A stretch of DNA of 64,000 nt from positions 1-64,000 of the forward strand of contig JACEHZ010000206.1 of NCBI GenBank assembly GCA_017893485.1. The letters are read 5' to 3'. The notes beneath the pieces are model-generated. The model searched no databases, was not told the origin of the DNA, and saw only the letters and a program-made list of their open reading frames with translations. This document shows, in pieces, positions 12,156-22,164 of the stretch. The stretch comes from Hemerocallis citrina (Eukaryota; Streptophyta; Magnoliopsida; Asparagales; Asphodelaceae). The position numbers and the translations under genes are program-made. Within the stretch, counting starts at the first letter, position 1. The number at the start of each line of letters is the position of its first letter.

Positions 12156-13263
12156 GATGATGGTTATAGGTCACACTTGCATGCATATAACCAGGATACC
12201 TGATTGGTTATGCAGTTTGTTGGAATATAAATATAAATCCTTCAACCCTGATCTTCTTATTATCTGTTCAGTGTTTAATTAAAGGTCTGTTTGGAAACAT
12301 TTAAGTTGGGAAATGGGAAGGAATGGAATGAAAATGAATGGAGAGGAATGGAAAGAAAGGGAAAGTGATGAATTAACTTTATAAGTTGTGTGTGTTTGGC
12401 AACTGGTGGAATGAAATTGACTTTTTTTTGTTTCCATTCCCTAGTCTTTTTTGACAAACAATGGAATATTATGGATTACGGCATTTTGAAAAACCTTTTA
12501 ATAACATTTGTACATGGACATACTTCTGACATTTTGCATTTTAGGTTGAGTAATGGATAAAATTGTTTTCCTGGAGAGAAAAAACATACCTCTGACACTC
12601 CCAAAAAATGAAGATTTATTAATTCTAAAATCACCCACTCTAACCAAAATTAATTAGTTTACCTTATTTTTTTATTTTTTTTATTTTTTTGTAATTTAAT
12701 TCTTTTCACTTTTGATATTTGAATTTAAAAAAGAATCGGGTAAAAAATATATTATCAACGGGATCAAGAACATTGGGTAATTTACACCGAAAGAGGGATC
12801 TTAGTTCGGTACTAAAAGTTGGCGAGGTGATTTGCCGAAACTGAAAGCGGAAAAAAAAAACAACTATTCTCTGATTAAAAAGTTCGGTGGTTTCTGAAAT
12901 TTAACATTTATTTTATGTGAAGTTCTTTTAACATAGTTGGTCTTATATTTATTTATTTATTTAAGTTGAAGAAAAATTAGTTGTTTCCATTCCTTTACCC
13001 AGCTTTCCGAGGGGGTGGAGCTGGAATAGAATTCGGCTCAAATCTTTCCCTAGGGAATGATATTTAATTGTTTCCTTTATTTTCTTTTTCAAAACAAACA
13101 GGCCGTGGAATAGGATAAGATGGGTCTATCCACAGTTTCCTTTTCCTAGTTTTTTGGGTTTCCAAACGCGCCCTAACTTTTAATTTTTTTACCAAGTTCA
13201 TTCCCAGTAACTTAGGTTGCTCGTAGGATGATTATAGGTCACACTTGCATGCATAAAACCAGA
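12156..13263. repeat. ~38-bp direct repeats flanking a MITE
   Basis: GGATGAT..TATAGGTCACACTTGCATGCAT.AAACCAG is present at about 12156-12195 and 13224-13263, on either side of the Tourist-like element. Either a local duplication was split by the MITE, or the repeats mark a larger unrecognised insertion. Confidence 0.7.
12283..13173. mobile_element. Tourist/PIF-Harbinger-like MITE (~0.9 kb)
   Basis: Inverted ends AGGTCTGTTTGGAAAC and, on the other strand, GGGCGCGTTTGGAAAC match at 13 of 16 positions. The 3-bp flanks are TAA on both sides (12280-12282 and 13174-13176), the Harbinger-type target. The interior is non-coding and AT-rich. Superfamily assignment rests only on ends and target length. 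Confidence 0.6.
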
Positions 13264-13705
13264 TGGCAGTGATTGATATATCAGCAATCTGGGACCCTTG
13301 ATGTCTTGCAGGATCTGCCTCTTAAAGATTTGTACTTTCCCTACCCACCTTTTTCTTGTTGCTTATTGACTGCTTTCCTCGAGAATTTTAAGAGGGACTG
13401 TAGTGGGGAAGGCATTTGATTAACAAATTAGAATGACGGTCACATAGAACTTATCTTTTTTTTAGTTTCTATCTACCAACGAAGGAGATCTATAAATATA
13501 AATACTATGAGGAAACAAGCATTTTACCCTTCACTGGGAGCTATAACATATATTATTTCAACATTGCTTGCTGTGTTAGTCTGAAATGGTTGCTTTGATA
13601 ATCAAGAATTTACTTACTAATTGATAATTGCCAGTTAAAGCTAACTGTAACTTTGCTTGGCTGTTGCAAGTAATCTATTTTTATTTGATATTGTACGTAA
13701 CACAA

Positions 13706-14027
13706 ACTGATGATGCAGTCCTCTTCTCGACTAGTCTCTCCTCTGAGTACTACCTGGCAACGACCACATTTGGTAGGCATCACTCCCATTATTTGAATGT
13801 GATAACCAAAAAGAATATTGACTATTTGTTGATGACCAAAGTTAGATCTTTTTGCTTTGTTTTGTTTATGAAGGGCTCTCAACAAGCGAGAAATGATTGA
13901 ACTCGCTCAAAATGCAGCCGAGTTTGTGTTTGCCGACGATGAAGTGAAGAAGGCTGTAAAGGAGATTTGCAGGATGCTAAAAGAAGATTACTGCAAAGAG
14001 AATCAAGATCTGGTTGCCGTGAAGTAA
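13706..14027 (+). pseudogene. 3' end of an adenosine-deaminase-like (N6-mAMP deaminase, MAPDA/ADAL) gene
   Basis: Two exon-like pieces flank a short GT-AG intron (13773-13873). The first carries the TDD..FSTSLSSEYYLA motif typical of the C-terminal catalytic region of adenosine deaminase-like proteins, where the Asp pair helps bind zinc and substrate. The second (13874-14027) encodes KREMIELAQNAAEFVFADDEVK and ends in TAA, matching the helical C-terminus of that family. Splicing gives G-L-S in phase, but two extra bases (about 13882-13885) then shift the frame to an early TGA, while the family-like reading lies in another frame. No upstream exons of the family are found in the preceding 4 kb. 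I call it a truncated, frameshifted gene copy; a base-call error in a live gene end is the alternative. Confidence 0.62.
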
Positions 14028-14371
14028 GAAAATTGTTAGTATCGTATCTCAAGTGAGGAGTCAATTGAATGTTATCTTATAATGCCATTGAATATGTTGA
14101 TATTGATTCTCATGTCTGCACACATGAATTCAATTGTGTATCTGGTTATTAACTATTTTGTAATTTGACATGTAATACTTCATTAATTTTTAATATGATT
14201 GAAGTTTAATTTTATCTAATTTTGTTTCATAAATACATTTATCTATTTTACTGTGTATTTAGTTATAATTGAATTAATTTTATAAAAGAAAATATTAAAT
14301 TATCATACACGTAATTAATAAGAAAGAAATTTGTATAGAGCGATGGGTATATATTTAAATATTTGGATGTG
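14028..14371. other. AT-rich spacer
   Basis: AT-rich sequence after the deaminase-like 3' end, possibly its former 3' flank. No gene or repeat recognised. Confidence 0.5.
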
Positions 14372-14466
14372 AAAACCATCACTAAAACCTATAGCAATGG
14401 AGTTTCAACCGTGGGTATAGGAAAGCAAGTGGTTTCCTTAAAACCTATACCAACAGATACGAAACC
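14372..14466. mobile_element. Left part of a small CACTA-type element split by element 1
   Basis: Carries ACCGTGGGTATAGG and AAAACCTATACCAAC motifs, the same subterminal repeats as at 29451-29648. A CACTAAAACCTATAG stretch near 14379 may be a decayed left end, but the flanking 3 bases do not match those at the right end. Confidence 0.5.
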
Positions 14467-14471
14467 GTGGG

Positions 14472-15061
14472 TGTTACCGCTGATTTCGGTGTGGGGGTAA
14501 ACAGATAGAATTTGTGAGTCCGGGAAACACCTGAACGATTGACTCGATCTCCTTGCTCCTGGCACCACCTGCAAGGAAGTGCGAAACACCGGGGTTGGTT
14601 CCGGCGACGCACCCTCCGACGCTCTTGTCAGTAATCAGGAAAAGATTAGGAAAGAGCTTAAGTGGTGAAAGAGTCATTAACCTGTAACAGTGGTAGGGGG
14701 GTTGTATTTATAGTCGCCTTTGGAGCCATTTGGGGCCTAATTTCCCGCCTAAGCAATAGGAGAAAAATCCTCCTATTCTGTTTTGGGAAGTTAGGCCTTG
14801 ATTCCCTGGTGAGAGCTAATCAGGTTTATTGATTTGACCAAATCAGTGGCCTGATTCTCTTCTTGGTGGATTGGGCTTGTATCGGGTCGGGACCCGTACC
14901 CAACTGAAGTGGATCTATTCGCGGGTGGTTGGTTCTGTGAGAAGGAGGCCCAATACCCGTTTTGGATCCATCTGTATGTGAAATTACCTTTTTACCCCCG
15001 TGCTTTAGGATTCGTGATCGATCTGGACGGTCTCGATTTAACCCCAATTTTAGCCATATCA
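14472..15061 (-). repeat. 3' LTR of element 1
   Basis: 590 bp, matching 28856-29445 with two visible substitutions (tggtGagagc/tggtAagagc; caatAcccg/caatTcccg). Confidence 0.95.
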
Positions 15062-15086
15062 CGAGCCCCCCACTCCTAAAGACTGA
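15062..15086 (-). other. Polypurine tract of element 1
   Basis: On the minus strand, AGGAGTGGGGGGCTCG ends directly before the TGATATGG of the 3' LTR. The same GGGGGGCTCG precedes the right LTR of element 2. Confidence 0.85.
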
Positions 15087-17412
15087 GTGTGATCAGACTT
15101 TGAGGAGTAGTTTAGCTGTTTTAGTGGCTGATGGAGTTGTATCGGAGTCCAGACGTGGGATTTTGAATCTGAAAAGGGGGTAGAGAGGCGACTTTTGACG
15201 CCGCTGGCGGTTCTCTGGTGACATCGGGTATTCAAGAGTTTTTATCTATTTTTTTCGGACTATTTGTTTAACTTTGCGACGCGTTTGCTAATCATTCGGG
15301 GGCCTCAGCCGTACATTCTGGGCGATAATTGTTCGTTCAAGGGTTCGAAAATGTGCCCCCTAAATCTCAATTACTCTCCAGAATTTTTGGCTAATTTTCC
15401 CGAATTTTTAACAATTTTCTCGCAATTTTTAAACAAATAAAACAAATTAAATAGATAAAAAATGATTTAAATACCGATTTATGACGTGGCTCGATCTGGG
15501 CCGCTGATCGCGGAAGGGCGCGAATTTCGGAAAGATCTGACGGTTGTTGCTGCTCGGCAGCGTTTTTCTCCGTTTACCAGTTCGGGAAGGCCTCTGCTCG
15601 GCAGCCGACCGAAGGGATGGGGGTTCGGCAGCCGACCGAGGGCTTTGAGTGACGTGGCGTAATCTGGGCCGTTGGATGTGGGCACGCATCTCGAGACGGG
15701 AACGGTTCCCAAGAAAACGTTATCTTGTCTTCTAGCGCACGTGGCGCAATCTGAGCCGTTCGCCATTGGGAGCGTGAATTTCTGAGAGATCCGACGGCTG
15801 AGGTAGCTCGGTGCCTTTTTTCCTCCATTTACCAGTTCGGGAAGGCCTCTGCTCGGCAGCCGACCGAAGGCGATCTCGTGGCGCTATCTGTTCGGAGGCG
15901 ATCTCGCTTCCGAGGGTATTAATGGCGCTCGGGGTTTGTGCTGCATTCCTCTTCCCCAGGCCATTAAGAATAACTCCTTTGATTAATGCGTGGCGTTCCG
16001 ACTTCCGGGGATCAATAATTCCCTCAATTAAAACGCGGCGCTTCAGTTTCCGAGGGTAGTAATGGCTGGTTATAGGGGGCAGGCTATAAGTACCCCATCC
16101 CTTTTGTCATTTTCGTCACAACCAAATTGGGTTCCAGACCTCGGAGGCATCTGCCTTGGGTAGCTTCTCTCTTGAAGTTCGGAGTGGTGGTTGCTCTTCT
16201 GCCTGGTTTTCCCTTTGTTCCTGACGGCCCCAAAGTGGATGTCAGGAGCGAGGGGGAACGAGGCAGTAGTGGTGACGACCGTAGTCCGCACTCGGGGGAT
16301 GAGTTATCTCCGAAGGACGGGTGGTCGCTCTCTTACCTTATTCTTCTCCCGTTCCGGACGGTTCCTAAGTGGGTGTCGGGAGCGGAGGAGAATAAGGCAA
16401 GAGCGGCGACGACCGTAGTCCGGATCCGAGGGATGGGCCTCCCCGGAAGGACGGGCGGTCGCCCCGCTGTCTTGTTGTTTCCCCATCCCTCGCTGCTCCG
16501 AAGGGGTGTGAGGGGTGGGGGCAACAAGACAGTAGCGTCGACGGCCATGGTCCGGACCCGGGGCGCGGACCTCTTTCGAAGGACGGGTCGCCGTTCTCTC
16601 ACCAAGATCTTCTGCCTTCTTCGGTTGCTCCGAAGTGAGTGTTGAAGTAGGCAGAGATCTTGGTGGGAGAGTGACGACCCCTGTCTGATGTCGATCTCCG
16701 GGCCATCTGAGTCCGTTTGTTGCAACTGTGAAGGCGCCGCTGTTAGAGTCTTTCGACAAGCCGAGCCTTCCAGTTGCAACCAACTAGCTCGGGATGGTGC
16801 GTCTCTTTCGACCTCTGAGTGTTGGTGGGTCCCCTCCCATCTCTGTCTTCCTTCTCGGGCTGATGGCTTTTGACGGAGGTCAGCCCGGGGGAGTTAGAGA
16901 TGGGGGAGTGCCGATCTGCTTCTGACCGGGGCCTGTTGTCGGGGTTATACCAACCGAGGCACGGGACCCGGGGGGCGCCTGCCGAGGGCGGCGCCTTAAA
17001 ACATAATCAAAAATTTTCCAGGTTCTTTTATGCATAGGCGAGGCGTCCGAGGTCCCGATCGTCCGAGCGACGTGGCGCTATCTGAGCCGCCGGATGCTGA
17101 CACGCATCTCGAGATGGGGCGCGTTCTCCAAGAAAACACTATCTTGTCGTTTAGTGCTCTCGGCGAGATCTGGACCGTCTGATGAAGATCAGGCGCGGAA
17201 GTTGAGGGGGAAAGGAGTTTTCCCCATTTACCAGCTCGGGAAGGCACTTGCACGGATTCCGAGCGGACTCTATTGCAGCCACGTTCGGTTTTGCTCGCAG
17301 CTCGGATTCTCGTCCCATCTTGCCGAGCTGGTTGACTTTGTGGTGGGCCTTCGAGATGCTTCGAGAGTAGCCCAAAAGTCGCTCTGGAAGTCCAAGAGGC
17401 GCCTCATTTTCA
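15087..17412 (+). other. GC-rich upstream region of the antisense module, with dispersed direct repeats
   Basis: No convincing coding. Blocks containing TTTACCAGTTCGGGAAGGCC, CTCGGCAGCCGACCGAAGG, CAAGAAAACGTTATCTTGTC and GATCTGAGCCGT recur near 15480-15620, 15710-15870 and 17041-17262, and again after the module at 21895-22098. Many long open frames on both strands here follow from GC content. The region separates the 3' LTR from the antisense promoter. Confidence 0.7.
17041..17262 (+). repeat. Direct repeat on the left side of the antisense module
   Basis: About 220 bp (GTGGCG..ATCTGAGCCG through CCAGCTCGGGAAGGCAC) that recurs in the same orientation at 21895-22098, so the antisense exons lie between direct repeats. 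Confidence 0.8.
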
Positions 17413-17413
17413 C

Positions 17414-17420
17414 TATAAAT
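17414..17420 (+). promoter_or_regulatory. TATA box of the antisense module
   Basis: TATAAAT in CACTATAAATC, about 200 bp upstream of the ATG at 17613 and followed by a pyrimidine-rich leader. A TATAAG sits in the equivalent place in element 2 (minus strand, about 46834). Confidence 0.6.
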
Positions 17421-17612
17421 CTTTACCCCCCCTTTGACCAAGTCTTCACTTTTCACTTTTACTCTCTCTCTTTCGTATTTACTTTGCTTCGAGGTCTTTA
17501 GCTCCCTGGTGGTGTCGCTAGCTGTCGCGGTAGCGTTCCTAGTTCCGGCGAAGTTTCCGACCGTAGCTGTCAATTCAAGGTCAGTCTCTTTCCCTTCTCT
17601 CTTTAGGAAAAT

Positions 17613-20005
17613 ATGGTTAAGATTTCGGTTGAGACCCCCGCCTCGGAGCAAGCCGTTGGCCGAGGGGAGAAAGAGAAAGGAGTAGTGGAGCCGAGCGAGC
17701 AGGACGTTGTTCGTCCGGACGCAGAGGGCGGAGTGGCCGAGGTGCCCCAGGAAGTCACGGCGGAGTCCCGAAAGGGCAAAGCCGTAATTACTATAGTGGA
17801 GACGCCGAAGAGAGCGGGGGAGTTCGGTCGGCAGCCCATCGCCGTGTCGAGCGTGGGAGGAGTCCGCGATTATACTGAGGATATCTTGGAGAAGGTCACC
17901 CAAGGTACGGCTAAACTGGTGGAGGAGAACGAGCCTAGGGAGCTATCCGAGGTTGATCGCAAGATCTCGACTCTTACCGAAGGGGACCTTCGTCTGGTCC
18001 GAGAGGGCTTCCGGATCCCTCTCGAGTACACGTTGCTCCTCCCTGGGCCGGGGTTCCGAGCCAACACTGGGTCCTCTCCGGATATGTGCGTCTTTCCGGT
18101 CGACTCCCTCATTGCCGGTCTTCGCTTTCCCCTCCACCCGTTCGTGGTTGAGGTCCTGGTTTGGTATGGTCTGAGTCCCGCTCAACTGATGCCGAACACC
18201 TGGAGGCAAGTTGTGGCGTTCCTCCTCCGATGCCAAGAGATCGGCGCCAAGCCGACCATGTACCTCTTTCGGAGTCTCTTCCGACCCGTCCAGCCGAGGA
18301 AAGACGAGAAGAGGTTTTATCTTTCGCCCCGGCCGGGCGTGAAACTGATCGAGAATCCAGACTCGATCAAACACTGGAAGGACAAATACTTCCTCGTTCG
18401 GAATCTGACGCCATGGGTGATACCGACAGTTTGGGCGGACGGACTACCCAAGCGTACAAAGAAGGACGTTCCGCTGAACGCTGCAGAGACCGAGGTCCAG
18501 AAGAAGATCCTTGCTCTGCCGACGCTTAGCTGGAAGGATATCACCGAAGAGCATCTGTTCCGTGGGGGTCTCAGTCCGATCGACCCTCGTACGCTTCTGG
18601 TATTTATACTTCTCTCCGTAAAGTTTGCATTCAATTTTTCTAAGTTTTTTCGTTCGACTCTTGCAGAGACCATGAAGCTCGATTACAAGGCCCTAGTGGC
18701 GAAGGGCAGGTCCGAGCAGGAGAAGAAGAAGAGGCCGTCGGCAGCGCCTCAGGACAGCCGAGCTTCGAAGAAGGCCTCGGTAGTGAAGGCAGCCGATCAA
18801 CCGAAGGTTGCGGTCCTGAAGGAGGGAGAGGTTGAGGTTCTTGTCCCTTCGGCAAAGGTCGCGGTCCCCGAGCAGGGTGGGGTCGTGGACCTCGATCCTT
18901 CGGCCCCGGGTGCTACTGCTCCTACCCCGGAGGCGGACGCTCCTGGTCCGTCGAGCAATGAGTTCGGAGTGGCCGATGCGCTGTCCCTCCAGGTTCCGCC
19001 ACTCACCCCCGGCGCGGAGAAGATCTTGACCGAGCGTCATAAACAGATCTTCGTCCCTGATTGGCAGGTGATGAACGTCGACGGCTTTTTGGGCGACGGG
19101 AACATCTGCATGGAGGCAGTGAGGCACCTGCCGACCCCGAAGGACCGAGCGACCCTGAGGGCCGGGATGGCAGGGGACAACGTGATGCAGATGGCCCGGA
19201 GCACTATGTCGGTGAGTGTGTCAAACCCTTCTTCATTCATATTTTTCATATTTTTCTTGGGCTCGGATCTTAACGCGTTGTTCTCTTCCAGACCCTCTGC
19301 CACTTCAGTTGGCTGGTCGAGGAGATGGCGAGGAAGGATCAGGAGAAGGAGAAGGAGAGGACGGAGCGCGTTCGGGTGGCGAAGCAGCTTGAGTCCGAGC
19401 TGCTTCTTTCAACGAAAAGAGTCGCCGAAGCGGAGGACCTGGAGAAGAAGCTGGCCGACGCTATCCAATCGTCGAAGGATACGGCGGCCAAGTTTGAGAA
19501 GGAGGTGGCCGAGCTGAAGGAGGAGCTGGCCAGCGCTCGGTCGGGAGCCGAGAAGGAGGTCACCGGGCTGAAGGATGAGCTGGCCAAGGCTCGGTCGGAA
19601 GGGGAGACTGCTCGGAAGAGAGCCGAGAGGATCAAGGCCAACCACCTGAGGAAGGTGAAGGAGGTGAAGAAGGCCGTGCAAGAGGAGGCCGCGCAGCACA
19701 TGATCCAGAATATGCTGGACGCCTACGGCCGTGCCCTGACCCATGTAGCCGCGAAGAACCCCGGCTTCGACTCGTCCTCCTATGACTTTTATGAGCCCGT
19801 GGAGGGGGAAGAAGGGATCACCGAGGGTTTACTCGGACCCGATGGTGAGACAGAACCCGCCGAAGGCGACGGTGAGACCGAAGCCGAGGGCGAGGAGGAG
19901 GAACTCTCCGAGGAGGAGAGCTGGAGCGAAGGCGGGGACGAGGGTGACGGCGACGGCAAGGCCGAGGGGTCGGCGAATCCGAGCGGCAAAAAGGTCGACC
20001 CCTGA
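17613..20005 (+). CDS. Antisense additional ORF of element 1: shared head plus first coiled-coil tail (3 exons)
   Basis: The ATG at 17613 follows a TATA-driven leader. Proposed exons are 17613-18588, 18667-19211 and 19292-20005. The introns are 78 bp (GTACGC...TTGCAG, phase 1) and 80 bp (GTGAGT...TTCCAG, phase 0), giving 744 residues ending at a TGA. Residues ~125-300 (PLHPFVVEVLVWYGLSPAQ, MPNTWR, FYLSPRPGV, IKHWKDKYF) resemble the 'putative gypsy type transposon' family (Transposase_28) found in extra ORFs of plant gypsy elements. The middle is Lys/Ala/Pro-rich; the last exon is a long Glu/Lys/Ala coiled coil ending in a strongly acidic tail. Element 2 keeps the second donor, the TLCHFS start of exon 3 and the coiled coil, which supports the exon model. 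It runs opposite to gag-pol. Molecular function is unknown. Confidence 0.78.
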
Positions 20006-20218
20006 CTCGGTTGTCTTCCTACTTTCAGTCTTTTTGGTTTTGTTTTCTTTTTGTAAGCCTTATCGCGGACTGGCCACCGCCCTTGTTTTGAATGAAAAAG
20101 TATTTTGTTTGGCCAAAAATTTGTCCAAGTGTTGAGCCTCGGACTTAGTGTGCGTTTTGGGCGTTTTGGGCGTAAATTTCTCCAACTGTTGGGCCTCGGA
20201 TTTATTTCCGCTTTTCAG

Positions 20219-21058
20219 GTGGTGTTTGGTCCGGTCACGGAGCTGGTCTTCCTTCGGAAGGAATTGGCCAACTTGAAGCGTGAACTCTCGGACAGCCGGC
20301 AGAGGCGGTTTCTCCTGCTCGGCCAGGCGGAGGAGGTCAGGGCAGTCCTGAGGAGGAACTGTCGCGAGCTGCATCAACTCCGGAAGCGCTCCCTGGGTCC
20401 TGGTTCCGAAGGGGAAGTTGAGCGGCTTCGCGGGGAGCTTAAAGCCGCCGAGCAGAAGAACGACGACCTTTTGGACGAGGTACAACACTTGGAGCTATCG
20501 GAGAGAGAGCGCTCTGCGGAAAGGGAGAAGATGGCCTCCGAGCTGGAGGGGGCTTTGGCTGAGCGTAAGAGACTATTGGCCGAAGTCGACATGCTCAGGA
20601 GGATCACAGTAGATAGGGGGATCGAGGTCACCCACTATCGGCGGCTTGCAACTGATAGTCCCAATGCCTCCGGGTTGTTGAAGGCCCCTCGATCAAAGAA
20701 ATTGGCGAAGGACGTCGTCCTGAGGGATCGGATTATCGAACTGGAGGAGGAGATCGCGTCGCTTAAACCTGCGCCGGAGAGGGCTAATGTTCGTAGCACG
20801 TCGTGCACTCGCGAGGAAAGTGAGAGGGGGATCACGTTTTATGAACTCGCGACGCGCCCGCTAACGACCAGGCGGAGTCCGACTGACGCTCAGAGCAGCG
20901 CGGCTGTCTCGTCGAGCGGGGCATCGGTCGGCGCGGCTGTTAGGACTAGCAGTGAAGGGGGGTCGCGCTTCGTTGGTTTAGGGTCGAGCTCAGAGGGTCG
21001 GCCTCGTCGTCCTCGTGTTTCCCTAAACCGAAGCATTCCCCTTCCGAAGAAGACTTGA
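20219..21058 (+). CDS. Second tail exon of the antisense module (coiled coil, conserved STSCTREE motif)
   Basis: A CGCTTTTCAG acceptor at 20218 opens 279 codons in phase 0 with no ATG near the start, so it is probably reached by splicing. The phase-0 donor at 19211 would put it in frame after the shared 507-residue head. The product is heptad-rich (RKELANLKREL, ERIKANH-like Arg/Glu/Leu repeats), then carries NVRSTSCTREESERGITFYEL and a Ser-rich end. Element 2 has the equivalent exon (44297-43581, minus) with the same motif and acceptor phase. The sequence before it resembles the 3' end of the preceding tail (AATGAAAAAGT, GTGTTGAGCC). An independent gene starting at a non-ATG codon is less likely. 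Confidence 0.62.
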   Translation: MVFGPVTELVFLRKELANLKRELSDSRQRRFLLLGQAEEVRAVLRRNCRELHQLRKRSLGPGSEGEVERLRGELKAAEQKNDDLLDEVQHLELSERERSAEREKMASELEGALAERKRLLAEVDMLRRITVDRGIEVTHYRRLATDSPNASGLLKAPRSKKLAKDVVLRDRIIELEEEIASLKPAPERANVRSTSCTREESERGITFYELATRPLTTRRSPTDAQSSAAVSSSGASVGAAVRTSSEGGSRFVGLGSSSEGRPRRPRVSLNRSIPLPKKT

Positions 21059-21225
21059 TTACGTCACTTTTCCTTTCTGTTGGCCGTTGTAATAACTTAG
21101 TTGTAGGGTCGGTCGACCGTCTGTAACACTATTATGTCTGAATGCAAAAAATTCTGGAAAACTTTTTAAGTGTTTGTCTTCGACACTGTATTGAAACCGC
21201 TTTGTTCGTTTTTTCTATTTTTCAG

Positions 21226-21645
21226 CTTGTCGCGGCGATCCATGGATCGGACTCCGGGCGTCCGAATGATGACTCCGCATCCGAGGCGACTTCTGGGACG
21301 GTGGTTCTGAGCCCCAGGAGTGTCGATCTGAAGCTACGCCGATCCGAGGGCGAGTGGAATCATCTTTCGTTGGTTCTCAGTCTCCGGGAGGCCGAAACAC
21401 AACGCTTGGAGAGCAAGATCGTCGAGCTGAGCCCCGTGGGGGAGGACGAGGACTCGCAGACCGCATTCAGCAATGCTCTTCGGGTCAAAAGTATTCGGCA
21501 CATTCAGTCGAAACTCATCGCCGAACGGGACGACTTGCTCTCGGAGATGGGACAGCTGCGGGCGGAAATGGCGAAGCTTCGAGGTGAGGCGGAGGAACCG
21601 TTTGCCGAGGAGGGCGAACAAGATGGAGAGGATGCATTTTTATGA
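21226..21645 (+). CDS. Third tail exon of the antisense module (short coiled coil, acidic end)
   Basis: A TCTATTTTTCAG acceptor at 21225 opens 139 codons in phase 0 to a TGA. The product has a Ser/Asp-rich start, then a Leu/Glu/Arg coiled coil (LREAETQRLESKIVEL, RDDLLSEMGQLRAEMAKLRGE) and an acidic C-terminus. The intron-like lead-in (AATGCAAAAAATTCTGG...AAGTGTTTGTC) resembles the one before the second tail, so tail cassettes may have been duplicated. An ATG at 21142 is in frame upstream and is the alternative start. No equivalent is seen in element 2. Confidence 0.5.
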   Translation, partial: LVAAIHGSDSGRPNDDSASEATSGTVVLSPRSVDLKLRRSEGEWNHLSLVLSLREAETQRLESKIVELSPVGEDEDSQTAFSNALRVKSIRHIQSKLIAERDDLLSEMGQLRAEMAKLRGEAEEPFAEEGEQDGEDAFL

Positions 21646-21730
21646 AAGACAAGTGTAGTGGGTCGGGGGGTGTATGTTTTGTTTGCCGACACCTTTGTAA
21701 TGGTCTATTTTGTACTGTACGCCGATATTT

Positions 21731-21736
21731 AATAAA
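21731..21736 (+). terminator. Poly(A) signal of the antisense module
   Basis: AATAAA about 85 bp after the last antisense stop codon and before the tandem array. Confidence 0.6.
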
Positions 21737-21894
21737 ATCTCCTTTCGGTGTTTTTTTGTACGTCTGTCTTTGTTTATAACTGTGTTGGCCGTGCCGAACT
21801 ATCTGAACTGAGTGTGTCTATTCAGTCGAATGGATCCCCTGGGGTACGGCGATTTGTCGCTTAGCGGGTCTGACACGGCGATGTTCTCGAGAGT

Positions 21895-22098
21895 GCTATT
21901 TCGCCGTGGCGAGATCTGAGCCGTTGAATGTAGGCGCGGATCTCGAGGTGGCTCGTTTTTCAAGAAAACGTTATCTTGTCGTTTTGCGCGAGTGGCACGA
22001 TCTGAGCCGTCTGATGAAGATCGGGCACGAAAGTTGAGGAGGAAGTGCGTTTTCCCCGTTTACCAGCTCGGGAAGGCACTCGCTCGGATGCCGACCGG
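21895..22098 (+). repeat. Direct repeat on the right side of the antisense module
   Basis: Same blocks as 17041-17262 in the same order (GATCTGAGCCGT, AAGAAAACGTTATCTTGTCG, CCAGCTCGGGAAGGCAC, GATGCCGACCGG). Confidence 0.8.
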
Positions 22099-22164
22099 AT
22101 GTGTCTGCCTTCGACCCTCGGCTGTCGGTCAGGAGTGGTCTGGATGCGTGTTCCGGACCTTAGG

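Larger units (their letters stand above)
9558..12279. other. Host-like spacer or intronic DNA, mostly non-coding
   Basis: No transposon coding is visible. It is AT-rich with pyrimidine runs and possible splice sites, as in plant introns. Two local duplications are visible: ACCTCCCTTTAGCCATCCC at 9721 and 9813 with AAGACTCTTTATTGTTTCAG at about 9794 and 9842, and a ~117-bp tandem duplication at 10861-11090. Two exon-like stretches are listed separately. I recognise nothing else. Confidence 0.55.

Noticed and set aside
15447..17253. Overlapping ORFs of 60-170 residues on both strands
   Set aside because: GC-rich repeat DNA; frames overlap in all phases, lack motifs and are not kept in element 2.
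18589..18666. Intron from 18600 (GTATTT) to 18666
   Set aside because: 67 bp would break the frame; the donor at 18589 (GTACGC) keeps it and is matched by GTACAC in element 2.
20105..20218. Start of the second tail ORF at 20105
   Set aside because: The codon there is TTG, and the stretch looks like 3' UTR and intron; the acceptor at 20218 is a better boundary.
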